Below are positions 1 through 6,801 of a stretch of DNA of 11,518 nt, piece after piece; positions within the stretch are counted from its first letter, which is position 1, and the number at the start of each line of letters is the position of its first letter. The position numbers and the translations under genes were made by a program. Source of the stretch: an uncultured Collinsella sp. (lineage in GTDB: Bacteria; Actinomycetota; Coriobacteriia; Coriobacteriales; Coriobacteriaceae). Location: contig CALKBB010000035.1 of assembly GCA_937989795.1 (NCBI GenBank), positions 1-11,518 of the forward strand, given 5' to 3'. The notes beneath the pieces are model-generated. The model did no database searches. It was not told the DNA's origin and saw only the letters and a list, made by a program, of their open reading frames with translations.

Positions 1-23
1 CCTCTCGGAAACCTTTCCAGAGG
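1..23. other. Short hairpin at the left edge
   Basis: Arms CCTCT-GGAAA and TTTCC-AGAGG pair around a very small loop, with one bulged C at position 6. It could be the terminator of a gene lying to the left, but the flank is cut off and no T-run is visible on the plus side. Short open frames run off the edge here on both strands (a plus-strand frame stops at 62-64), and none can be assigned to a gene. Confidence 0.3.
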
Positions 24-89
24 CGTCAAACAGCCATAATCCAAAGGTCTCCTCAAACAATTAGCCGGCCAAGAGCGTCCATGACTACC

Positions 90-151
90 AAAAAGCTGTA
101 CGCAAGCATCCAAAGATGTCGAAAAATGTCGACTTTGGATGCTGGTGTACA
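90..151 (-). terminator. Rho-independent terminator of the regulator-glutaredoxin unit
   Basis: Positions 97-115 pair with 133-151 as an imperfect 19-bp stem, whose inner 10 bp (GCATCCAAAG with CTTTGGATGC) are perfect. The 17-base loop contains the direct repeat ATGTCGA twice. Read on the minus strand, the stem is followed within a few bases by TTTTT (plus-strand A-run at 90-94). It lies about 50 bases past the glutaredoxin stop, where a minus-strand terminator is expected. Apart from this hairpin, positions 24-198 hold nothing I can assign. Confidence 0.72.
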
Positions 152-198
152 TGTTTGGGTCGTATGGGTTGGGGCCCTGGACGGACAGGGCGTGCGTA

Positions 199-444
199 CT
201 AGAGCAGGTTTTCCTGCACCCACGCGATGATGTCGTTCGACTCGTAGAGCGGTTTGCCGTCGATGAACAGGCAGGGAACCTGGCGCTTTCCGCCGACGGC
301 GATGAGCGTCTGCTCGGCTTCGGGGTCGGTCGAGATATTGCGCTCGGGAATGGTCACGCCGTTATCGGCAAGGAATCGCTTGACTTTTATGCAATACGGG
401 CAGCCGGTCATAACGTACAGCGTGAGCTCATGATTAGTAGCCAT
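199..444 (-). CDS. Glutaredoxin-family thiol-disulfide oxidoreductase
   Basis: A small cytoplasmic redox protein of 81 residues, the size of classical glutaredoxin or NrdH. The dithiol active site CPYC is at residues 15-18, after a beta strand (LTLYVMTG). The Val-Pro of the cis-proline loop is at about residues 56-57, followed by a typical FIDGKPL...ESNDI ending. A third cysteine directly follows the cis-proline (VPC), which is less common. The ATG at 444 was chosen over an upstream TTG at 483 because GGAG lies just ahead of it and the fold begins here. The gene follows the regulator gene by 51 bases on the same strand, so the two are probably co-transcribed. The family reduces protein disulfides or ribonucleotide reductase, using glutathione or thioredoxin reductase as electron source. 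Which partner applies here cannot be read from the sequence. Confidence 0.9.
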   Translation of the reverse strand: MATNHELTLYVMTGCPYCIKVKRFLADNGVTIPERNISTDPEAEQTLIAVGGKRQVPCLFIDGKPLYESNDIIAWVQENLL

Positions 445-495
445 GGGTCTCCAATCGGTTGAGGTTTCGATTGAAATACCCAAAGCAGCCGCGGT

Positions 496-1323
496 CTATG
501 CGCGCGTCAACGACGACTCGATGGCCTGGATCAGAAACGCCGTGGCTCCGGTGCCGCAGGGCTTGTCGTAGTAGTCAACAAAGCGCTGATCGGCAAGATA
601 GCCGTGGGCGAGGCCCAGGTATGCTTCGTCTTGGGGCTCGCGTCCCCAGTTAAGGGCAATCCATCGACGGTGCATTGCGACAAGTTTGTGGGCCTCGTTG
701 CTCCCTGGGTCGCCAATGCCCATGGCAATCGAGAGTTGACCCAGAATAGCGCGTTCAAGTTCCTTCATGTCGTTCCATGTCTCGGGGTCCATATCCAGCA
801 GTGCTTCTTTTGCTGCATCGATAGCCTCATCGCCATAGCGCACCCGCGCTTCGGCGCCGTAGTGCTCCTCGTTTTCCTGCACGGTGCGCCAGCGCTCCAG
901 TTGCGGCAGGACGGCGCCCATGAGCGAGACGGCTTCGTCGAGCGACATGCCGGTGTTTTGCGCCAGCCGCGGGGCGCAATCCTCGATCATCGCCTCCATG
1001 GTGGTGTCGTAGGTGTACTTGCCGTGGTCGTAGCACCACTTGCAGTAATGGTCGGTCGTGGCGCCCGTGGCATCGGTGCCGCAGTCGTTGGGCGTGAGTA
1101 TCATGCCGCAGCTCTGGCAATAGTGCTCGGGCATTTCGAACAGGTGAGACAGAGGCTCGCCGGTTACGGCGGCGATGAGTTTCATCATGTCGATGCCCGG
1201 TGTGACCTCGCCGCGCTCCCAACGGCTGACGGCTTGGCGTGTGACGAAGAGCTTGGCGGCGAGCTGCTCCTGGGTAAGGTGATGGGCGCGACGGATGGCA
1301 ATGAGCTTTTCTGCAAAGGCCAT
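496..1323 (-). CDS. XRE-type regulator with zinc ribbon and TipAS drug-binding domain
   Basis: A 275-residue protein with three modules. Residues 7-61 form an XRE/Cro helix-turn-helix (LTQEQLAAKLFVTRQAVSRWERG). Residues 68-145 look like the putative zinc ribbon family, with CxxC pairs at C69/C72 and C94/C97 followed by WCYDHGKYTYD. Residues 155-272 match the TipAS antibiotic-recognition fold: a helical region with DPGSNEAHKL, HRRWI, YLADQRFVDYYD and a final AFLIQAIE. TipAS normally sits behind a MerR-type HTH and binds thiopeptides or other amphipathic drugs. Here the DNA-binding module is of a different type. The ATG at 1323 has a good site (AAAGGAG, 5-base gap). The gene is divergent from trmO, and a palindrome in its promoter region may be its operator. 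Domain calls rest on motif recognition. The ligand is unknown, and a drug or stress sensor that controls itself and nearby genes is inference. Confidence 0.87.
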   Translation of the reverse strand: MAFAEKLIAIRRAHHLTQEQLAAKLFVTRQAVSRWERGEVTPGIDMMKLIAAVTGEPLSHLFEMPEHYCQSCGMILTPNDCGTDATGATTDHYCKWCYDHGKYTYDTTMEAMIEDCAPRLAQNTGMSLDEAVSLMGAVLPQLERWRTVQENEEHYGAEARVRYGDEAIDAAKEALLDMDPETWNDMKELERAILGQLSIAMGIGDPGSNEAHKLVAMHRRWIALNWGREPQDEAYLGLAHGYLADQRFVDYYDKPCGTGATAFLIQAIESSLTRA

Positions 1324-1382
1324 AGCGGCTCCTTTCTGCTGGTTGATGGCTTAAGCATACGCGGCGGCAGGCGCCCTTCCAA

Positions 1383-1397
1383 GCAACCGTTGGTTGC
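1383..1397. promoter_or_regulatory. Perfect palindrome, candidate operator of the TipAS-type regulator
   Basis: GCAACC-GTT-GGTTGC is a perfect 6-bp inverted repeat with a 3-base centre, located 60-74 bases upstream of the regulator start. On the minus strand it overlaps a possible -35 (TTGCTT) paired loosely with TATGCT near 1356-1361, though the spacing is long at about 21. The placement suits autoregulation; binding is inferred only. Confidence 0.4.
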
Positions 1398-1451
1398 ACG
1401 ACGGGGGACCGCGGCGAAGAATTGCGCGCAACGCCCCAAGCCTCCATGCCG

Positions 1452-1465
1452 TACAATGACCGGCA
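1452..1465 (+). promoter_or_regulatory. -10 element giving a leaderless trmO transcript
   Basis: TACAAT at 1452-1457 is a near-consensus -10. The expected transcription start 6-8 bases downstream falls at or next to the ATG at 1465. No Shine-Dalgarno sequence precedes that ATG, and no clear -35 is seen. Together these suggest a leaderless mRNA, a common form in actinobacteria. Confidence 0.5.
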
Positions 1466-2202
1466 TGGAACCTATCGCACACATACTTACCGACCTGCCG
1501 CAGAAGTTCGGCATTCCGCGCAACAGCTTTTTGGCGCCTCATCTGCAGGGACGCATCGTCTTTGAGCCGGAATTTGCCTCCAACGCAGCGGTTGAGGGCC
1601 TGGACTCCTTCTCTCACCTATGGCTGTTGTGGCGCTTCGAAAACGGAACGCCCGGCGGCACGGCTAAGGACATAGCTACCGATGCCAAGACGCAGGACAG
1701 GTCCGGCACCAATGCCAAGTGGTCGAAAACTGTGCGCCCGCCGCGTCTGGGTGGAGCCGAGCGCGTGGGCGTGTTTGCCACGCGCAGTCCGTTTCGCCCT
1801 AATCCCATCGGGCTCACCTGCGTTAAGCTCGACCGCGTGGAGCTTACCGACGACGGCCCCATCATCCATGTGCTGGGGGCCGATCTGCGCGACGGCACGC
1901 CCATCTACGATATCAAGCCCTACATCCCGTTTGCGGACTGCCACCCGGATGCGACCGGCGGCTGGATTGAGGGTGCTCCGTGGCAAGAGCTCGATGTTGA
2001 GTTTCCACAAGCGCTGCAGGATATGGTCCCGCCCGCAAAGCTCCCCGGCTTGGTCGAGGTCCTTTGCCAAGATCCGCGCCGCGCGGGCAGCAAGCACGAG
2101 CCAAACCGCGTTTACCACTTAGCTTATGCTGGGCTCGACATATCTTTTACGGTCGATAAAACCCAGCTAACCGTAGTCGCCGTCAACGACGCGCAAGACT
2201 AA
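1465..2202 (+). CDS. trmO: tRNA (N6-threonylcarbamoyladenosine37-N6)-methyltransferase TrmO
   Basis: TrmO (TsaA/YaeB family) adds an S-adenosylmethionine-derived methyl group to t6A37 of threonine tRNA, tuning decoding. The 245-residue product carries the family signature VRPPRLGG (90-97) then GVFATRSPFRPNPIGLT (102-118), followed by DLRDGTPIYDIKPYIPFAD (140-158). A C-terminal segment (QDPRRAG...NRVYHLAY) matches the small tail domain of the E. coli protein. Compared with the E. coli protein, about 15 extra polar residues lie around residues 65-88, just before VRPPR. The frame stays open far upstream across the antisense strand of the regulator gene, but family similarity starts only at MEPIAHIL. 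An in-frame ATG at 1456 overlaps the -10, so 1465 is preferred. It is probably its own transcription unit, since the next gene follows after 112 bases with its own promoter-like sequence. Confidence 0.93.
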   Translation: MEPIAHILTDLPQKFGIPRNSFLAPHLQGRIVFEPEFASNAAVEGLDSFSHLWLLWRFENGTPGGTAKDIATDAKTQDRSGTNAKWSKTVRPPRLGGAERVGVFATRSPFRPNPIGLTCVKLDRVELTDDGPIIHVLGADLRDGTPIYDIKPYIPFADCHPDATGGWIEGAPWQELDVEFPQALQDMVPPAKLPGLVEVLCQDPRRAGSKHEPNRVYHLAYAGLDISFTVDKTQLTVVAVNDAQD

Positions 2203-2245
2203 CCAGCCATTCGTCTGAACCCGTCAAATTAAGCGCCAAACCCCA

Positions 2246-2274
2246 TGTCAAAATCGCCCATGCTGGTGGACAAT
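2246..2274 (+). promoter_or_regulatory. Possible promoter of the MalY/PatB-type gene
   Basis: TGTCAA (2246-2251) and GACAAT (2269-2274) are separated by 17 bases, the ideal spacing, though both hexamers are imperfect. A 7-bp inverted repeat, CCCATGC (2258-2264) with GCATGGG (2300-2306), spans the -10 and reaches the ribosome binding site. It might be an operator half-site pair or chance. Confidence 0.35.
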
Positions 2275-2314
2275 AACGCCTACCAAAATAGTCCGCTTTG
2301 CATGGGAGCTCAGC

Positions 2315-3529
2315 ATGAAATACGACTTTAGCTCGCTTATCGACCGCCACGGCATGGATGCCATCGCCGTTGACTCTTGGGGCGAGATCCCCGGTATGGC
2401 TCCGAACGCACCCGACGAGGGCTTCGACCGCATTCCCATGTGGGTGGCCGACATGAACTTCGCCACGGTGCCCACGGTTCAGGAGTACATCATCAAGCGC
2501 GCTCAGCACCCCATGTTTGGCTACTTCAATCCGCGTCCCGAGTACTTTGACCGCATCATCGAATGGCAGAGCCGTCGCAACGGCGTTGAGGACTTGGCGC
2601 CGGAGCATATCGGCTACGAAAACGGCGTGCTGGGCGGTGTCGTGTCGACGCTACGCGCGTATGTCCAGCCAGGTGATGCGGTGCTAGTCCACAGCCCTAC
2701 CTACATCGGCTTTACCAAGTCCATCGAGGCCGCGGGCTATCGTATTGTCCACAGCCCGCTTAAGCTCGACGACCAGGGCGTGTGGCGCATGGACTTTGAG
2801 GACATGGAGCGCAAGCTCGCCCAAAACTACATCCATGCCGCGGTGTTCTGCTCGCCGCACAATCCCTGCGGCCGCGTATGGGAGCGCGACGAGATTGAGC
2901 GCGCCATGGACATCTATCGCCAGCACGATTGCGTGGTGATCTCGGACGAGATTTGGTCCGATATCATCCTGCCGGGACACAAGCACATCCCGACGCAGTC
3001 GGTGAGCGAGGATGCTCGCATGCGCACGGTTGCCCTCTACGCGCCCAGCAAGACGTTCAACCTGGCGGGCCTGGTCGGCAGCTACCACATCATCTACAAC
3101 GAGACGCTGCGCGACCGCGTGTGCGCCGTGTCCAACAAGACCCACTACAACGAGATGAACGTCCTCTCCATGCATGCGCTTATCGGTGCCTACCAGCCGC
3201 AGGGCTATGAGTGGGTTGATGAGCTCAACCAGGTGCTTGCCGGCAATATCGAGTACTTCTGCACGTATGCAGAAAAGCACTGGAAGGGCGTCGCGTTTTC
3301 GCGTCCGCAGGGCACGTACATGGTGTTTCTGGACTGCACCGAGTGGTGCCGCGAGCATGGCCGCGATATTCAGTGGTTGCTCGACGAGGGGGCGCGCGTG
3401 GGCGTGGGGTATCAGGACGGCCGCCCGTTCCACGGGCCCTGCCACATTCGCGTGAATCTGGCGCTGCCGCTTTCGCGCGTGAGGGAAGCGTGCGACCGCC
3501 TGGACCGCTACGTTTTTAATGCACGGTAA
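2315..3529 (+). CDS. MalY/PatB-family PLP-dependent C-S lyase (cystathionine beta-lyase type)
   Basis: A fold-type I aminotransferase-like enzyme of 404 residues, the normal length for MalY/PatB. These proteins cleave cystathionine or cysteine to pyruvate, ammonia and homocysteine or sulfide. The amino end has the diagnostic IPMWVADMNFAT; GYENGVLGGV leads into the cofactor site. N183 in CSPHNPCGR and D211 in ISDEIWSD contact the pyridine ring, and K246 in APSKTFNLAGL is the Schiff-base lysine. All key residues are present, so it should be active in the cytoplasm. The ATG at 2315 has GGGAG 6 bases upstream. It stands alone between trmO and a strong hairpin. Family members also act as regulators (E. 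coli MalY) or as sulfur amino acid degraders. The amino-acid-type binding protein gene just downstream makes a link to amino acid use tempting but unproven. Confidence 0.9.
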   Translation: MKYDFSSLIDRHGMDAIAVDSWGEIPGMAPNAPDEGFDRIPMWVADMNFATVPTVQEYIIKRAQHPMFGYFNPRPEYFDRIIEWQSRRNGVEDLAPEHIGYENGVLGGVVSTLRAYVQPGDAVLVHSPTYIGFTKSIEAAGYRIVHSPLKLDDQGVWRMDFEDMERKLAQNYIHAAVFCSPHNPCGRVWERDEIERAMDIYRQHDCVVISDEIWSDIILPGHKHIPTQSVSEDARMRTVALYAPSKTFNLAGLVGSYHIIYNETLRDRVCAVSNKTHYNEMNVLSMHALIGAYQPQGYEWVDELNQVLAGNIEYFCTYAEKHWKGVAFSRPQGTYMVFLDCTEWCREHGRDIQWLLDEGARVGVGYQDGRPFHGPCHIRVNLALPLSRVREACDRLDRYVFNAR

Positions 3530-3539
3530 GCGTGCGCTG

Positions 3540-3581
3540 CATGTGGGGCCTTCTGCCAAGTTGGCTAGAAGGCCCCACATG
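3540..3581 (+). terminator. Long hairpin after the C-S lyase gene
   Basis: Perfect 15-bp stem: 3540-3554 (C, ATGTGGGGCCTTCT) pairs with 3567-3581, and the loop itself contains GCCAA-G-TTGGC, so pairing extends almost to the tip. It starts 10 bases after the stop codon. No T-run follows on either strand, so it is either a U-less terminator or a 3'-end stabilising hairpin. Confidence 0.6.
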
Positions 3582-3599
3582 GTAAAACGTCTGTAACCA

Positions 3600-3631
3600 T
3601 TGGACGCTCGAGTGGTTTCGTTTGCTATTAT
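3600..3631 (+). promoter_or_regulatory. Possible promoter of the binding protein-kinase operon
   Basis: TATTAT (3626-3631) is preceded by TGC, giving an extended -10 (TGn-TATTAT). TTGGAC (3600-3605) is a fair -35, but the 20-base spacer is long, so the extended -10 may carry most of the recognition. It lies 43 bases upstream of the lipoprotein start, which has GGAG at 3666-3669. Confidence 0.45.
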
Positions 3632-3673
3632 CTTTAACCATTTTAGTCTGTAAACAGGATCTTCTGGAGCTCG

Positions 3674-4543
3674 ATGAAAAGACCTCGCCGCTCGGTGTCC
3701 ATATCGTTGTTTGTCGCGCTTGCGGTAGCGTGTGCCTTTGTCGTAGCGATAGCCGGCTGCTCCGGGTCGAATGACGGGGCATCGACGTCTGCATCAAAAG
3801 GCCTGGAGGCCTCGCAGGTCCAGGACGACAATCTTAAGACGCTCAACGTTGGCAGCGACCTCTATCCACCGTTTGTGTATACCGACGAGTACGGCGATAT
3901 CGTTGGCCTGGATGTCGAGATATTGACCGAGGCTTTGGCCCGCATTGGTTACAAGCCAAAATACCAGCTGATTGACTGGGAAAAGAAGGAAGAGCTGCTG
4001 GCGAGCGGCGAGCTCGATTGCGTCATGGGTAGCTTTAGCATGACGGGTCGCGAAAACGAGTATCGTTGGGCCGGCCCGTACCTTGCGAGCCGCCAGGTGG
4101 TCGCAGTCGATCCCCAGAGCGATATCTACACGCTTGCCGATCTTGAGGATAAGGTCGTGGCCGTTCAGTCCACCACCAAGCCCGAGGACATTTTGCTCAA
4201 CCGTACAAATGAAAACGTTCCGCAGATCAAGGAACTCTACTGCTTTTCGGACCGTTCATACCTGAACCCGGCGCTCGTCGAAGGTCTGGTCGACGCCATC
4301 GCCGCGCATGAGTCCTCGCTGCTCACCTACGAAAAAGACTATGGCGTAACGTATCGCATTTTGGATGAGCCGCTGCTAGAGGTTGGTTTGGGCACCGCTT
4401 TCGATATCAACGATACGCGCGGCATCGACGTCAAGCTCACTCATGCCTACCAAGAAATGCTTGCCGATGGCACCATGGAACGCCTGGTGTCAAAGTACTT
4501 TGATGACCCTTCGCCATTTTTGAATATGGAGGGCCTGTCATGA
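3674..4543 (+). CDS. Solute-binding lipoprotein, family 3 (amino-acid type), likely kinase co-sensor
   Basis: A 289-residue extracytoplasmic binding protein anchored as a lipoprotein. A basic N-terminus (MKRPRR) and hydrophobic stretch lead to the lipobox AIAGC, with C29 as the lipidated residue, then a Ser/Gly/Asp linker. From about residue 55 the SBP_bac_3 fold is evident: LNVGSDLYPPFVYTDEYGDIVGLDVEI.., then LLASGELDCVMGSFSMTGRE and YLASRQVVAVDP, ending with MLADGTMERLVSKYF. Such proteins bind amino acids or related polar solutes and usually feed an ABC permease. No permease or ATPase gene is present. Instead the TGA overlaps the ATG of a sensor kinase (ATGA at 4540-4543), which argues for translational coupling and a sensing role: the loaded protein probably signals to the kinase. 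A relative of its fold occurs fused inside the second kinase in this window. The ligand cannot be predicted. Confidence 0.9.
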   Translation: MKRPRRSVSISLFVALAVACAFVVAIAGCSGSNDGASTSASKGLEASQVQDDNLKTLNVGSDLYPPFVYTDEYGDIVGLDVEILTEALARIGYKPKYQLIDWEKKEELLASGELDCVMGSFSMTGRENEYRWAGPYLASRQVVAVDPQSDIYTLADLEDKVVAVQSTTKPEDILLNRTNENVPQIKELYCFSDRSYLNPALVEGLVDAIAAHESSLLTYEKDYGVTYRILDEPLLEVGLGTAFDINDTRGIDVKLTHAYQEMLADGTMERLVSKYFDDPSPFLNMEGLS

Positions 4544-6732
4544 TCGATGCGCCCGACCACGCCGTAGGGGAGCGGGGCGATCGTTCGGCATGGGTATGGC
4601 TCATTGCCGCCCTGTTGGGGATAGCGCTCTCGGTTGTTGCCGGCATGATGAGCTACGGTTACACGACAGCCCAGGCCGAGCAGCGCTTTGCCGACGTTGT
4701 CGATTACGTGGCGACGCAGAGCCTTTCCTACGATGCATTCAATAGCGCCTATACGACCAAAAACCTGATTCGCGTTATGGAGATCGCCGGAGAGGTGGCG
4801 CGCGATATGGAGCGCGACGGCTCGGTGGATAACGCCGCGTTGGAGCAATATGCTGACCAGTTCAACGTGAGCGCGCTGATCGTGACGGACGCATCGGGCA
4901 ACCTGGTGTCCGAGTCCTCGACGGATGATGTGGGCTACGAGTCGCTCGCTACGTATCTCAAAGAAGCGCCCGTGCTGGAGGTGGCAACCCATCCGCTTAA
5001 GTCCTATACCGCCCGCATCACGCTTGCGGATGACTCAGCCGCAGACATTGGTTGCGTGACCCGGCAGGATGGCGAGGGTATCGTTGTCGCGGTAAGACAT
5101 CAGAGTGCGAAAGCAGTTGCAAGCAATACGCTCAAACTGCAGAGTATGCTCGAAGGCTATGAAACCACCGATAGCGGCAATATTGTGATCGAAAGCGACG
5201 GCAAGGTCGTTGCGACCAATACTGTCGAACCCACCGTATTGGGCGTGTTCGACCTGCCCGCGACGGACGCCATCATTGTCGACGGGATTAAAGAGCACTG
5301 CCTGCCCGGCAAAGTCCGACTGGTCAACGTCAACGGCGAGTGGTATTTGGGCACATTTGGAAAAGCGCGCGGGTTCTACGTGTACACCTATGCCTCGGCG
5401 CGGCGCTACTTTGAGGTCGTCGCGGCTGTTGCTGCCGGCGTGCTGGTGCTCTACGGCGGTGTTATAGTCGTTGTTGTGATGGCGCGCCGCCGCGCTGATC
5501 GTCGACGTTTGACGGACTTGCTGCAGCAGGAGCGCGACTATGGTGACAGGCTGGCTAAGGCAGCGCGTGAGGCCTCGTCTGCCAACTCGGCAAAGACGGA
5601 GTTTTTGCGCCGCATGAGCCACGATCTGCGCACGCCCATCAACGGCATTCGCGGCATGGTCGAGGTCGGCGATGCCAATGCGGACGATCTGCAAAAGCAG
5701 ACCGAGTGCCGCTCAAAAATCTGGACGGCATCGGGACTGCTGCTCGACCTTGCCAACGAGGCGCTCGATATGAGTCGCCTGGAGAGCGGGCAGGTCGACC
5801 TGAACCTCGTACCCACAAATTTGGTGGCACTCAACTGTGAAGTGCGCGATATTCTGGAGCGCCAGGCCGAGGAGCGTCTGGTGACAATTATCTGCGACCA
5901 GCAGACGCTTAATCATCCCTATGCACGGGTGAGCGTGACGCACCTCAAGCGCTTGTTGCTCAATATTGCCGGCAATGCCGTCAAGTACAACCGCCAGGGC
6001 GGCTATGTTCGCCTGGTGTGCCGCGAGGTGGAGCCAGCGGATGGCGTCCCCGTCTATGAATACACGATCGCCGACAACGGCATTGGCATGAGCGAGGAGT
6101 TCCAACAACACCTCTACGAGCCGTTTTGCCGCGAGGAGCAGCAAGTGGAGGGCGCTTCATCGGGAACTGGCCTGGGCGCGCCTATTGCCAAACAGTTGGT
6201 CGAGCTTATGGGCGGAACCATGAGCTTTACGAGTGTCTTGGGGCAGGGGACGACGTTTATCATCCGCCTGCCGTTCGAGAAGTGCGACCGCTCCGAGATT
6301 CCTCAGGCAGTTCGCGTAGATGCGGGCGACGGCGATGCGCTCCAGGGCCTGCGCGTTTTGCTCGTAGAGGATAACGATCTGAATGCCGAGATCGCGCAGT
6401 TTACGCTCAGCCGTGCCGGTGCCGTCGTGACGCATGCTAAGGATGGCGAGTCTGCCGTTGAGGCATTTGCCGCGAGCGTGCCGCACGAGTACGACGTGGT
6501 GTTGATGGACATCATGATGCCTGGTATCGATGGCCTTGAGGCCACGCGTCGGATTCGAGCACTCGATCGCGAGGATGCCGTGACCACGCCGATTATCGCC
6601 GTGAGCGCCAACGCCTTTGCCGACGACCGCAGACTTTCGCGTGAGACAGGCATGGACGCGCACCTGAGTAAACCCGTGAGCTCGCAGGAGCTCGTTGAGG
6701 CGCTTGCGCACATAGCTGCCGACGCTTCATAA
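4540..6732 (+). CDS. Hybrid sensor histidine kinase with extracytoplasmic domain and C-terminal receiver
   Basis: A 730-residue membrane kinase. TM1 is at about residues 17-37, then an extracytoplasmic region (38-289) that looks like a Cache-type double PAS-like sensor (VTDASGNLVSES, VIESDGKVVATN), then TM2 (293-315). The cytoplasmic part has a HisKA H-box MSHDLRTPINGI with phospho-acceptor H361. The ATPase follows, with N-box N479 (NIAGNAVKYN), DNGIGM at D512 and GTGLG at 542-546. A receiver domain follows (acidic VEDN, phospho-acceptor D657 in LMDIMMPG, K711 in LSKP). All catalytic residues are present. A strong GGAGGG precedes the start, which overlaps the lipoprotein gene by 4 bases. Expected flow is ligand-bound lipoprotein and/or Cache ligand to H361 to D657. 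No HPt or output domain is fused and none is encoded nearby, so the target is unknown. The receiver closely resembles that of the opposing kinase. Confidence 0.93.
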   Translation: MIDAPDHAVGERGDRSAWVWLIAALLGIALSVVAGMMSYGYTTAQAEQRFADVVDYVATQSLSYDAFNSAYTTKNLIRVMEIAGEVARDMERDGSVDNAALEQYADQFNVSALIVTDASGNLVSESSTDDVGYESLATYLKEAPVLEVATHPLKSYTARITLADDSAADIGCVTRQDGEGIVVAVRHQSAKAVASNTLKLQSMLEGYETTDSGNIVIESDGKVVATNTVEPTVLGVFDLPATDAIIVDGIKEHCLPGKVRLVNVNGEWYLGTFGKARGFYVYTYASARRYFEVVAAVAAGVLVLYGGVIVVVVMARRRADRRRLTDLLQQERDYGDRLAKAAREASSANSAKTEFLRRMSHDLRTPINGIRGMVEVGDANADDLQKQTECRSKIWTASGLLLDLANEALDMSRLESGQVDLNLVPTNLVALNCEVRDILERQAEERLVTIICDQQTLNHPYARVSVTHLKRLLLNIAGNAVKYNRQGGYVRLVCREVEPADGVPVYEYTIADNGIGMSEEFQQHLYEPFCREEQQVEGASSGTGLGAPIAKQLVELMGGTMSFTSVLGQGTTFIIRLPFEKCDRSEIPQAVRVDAGDGDALQGLRVLLVEDNDLNAEIAQFTLSRAGAVVTHAKDGESAVEAFAASVPHEYDVVLMDIMMPGIDGLEATRRIRALDREDAVTTPIIAVSANAFADDRRLSRETGMDAHLSKPVSSQELVEALAHIAADAS

Positions 6733-6734
6733 GC

Positions 6735-6781
6735 ATATGGCCCGGTTCCAAGGTGGGTTGGAACCGGGCCATATTGTTATT
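6735..6781. terminator. Shared convergent terminator
   Basis: A perfect 17-bp stem (6735-6751 with 6758-6774) encloses a 6-base loop, GGTGGG. It starts 2 bases after the plus-strand kinase stop and ends 27 bases before the minus-strand flavoprotein stop. TGTTATT follows on the plus strand, a modest U-run. The minus-side flank is poorer in T. It probably ends transcription from both directions. Confidence 0.75.
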
Positions 6782-6801
6782 GATGAGGCCTGCTGAGAGG
6801 C

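Noticed and set aside
98..150. Inverted repeat with internal ATGTCGA repeats considered as a regulator operator or attachment site
   Set aside because: Its position past the glutaredoxin stop and the T-run on the minus strand fit a terminator better.
445..483. TTG-initiated extension of glutaredoxin
   Set aside because: The 13 extra residues are not part of the fold, and a better start with GGAG is at 444.
604..1464. Long plus-strand frame extending trmO upstream by 287 codons
   Set aside because: It runs antisense to the well-supported regulator gene, shows no family resemblance, and TrmO similarity begins only at 1465. High GC codon bias keeps the antisense frame open.
2684..3580. 298-codon minus-strand frame opposite the C-S lyase gene
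   Set aside because: It is a shadow of the strong PLP enzyme gene. Its start lies within the terminator hairpin and its composition (Ala, Val, His, Arg rich) is typical of antisense frames.
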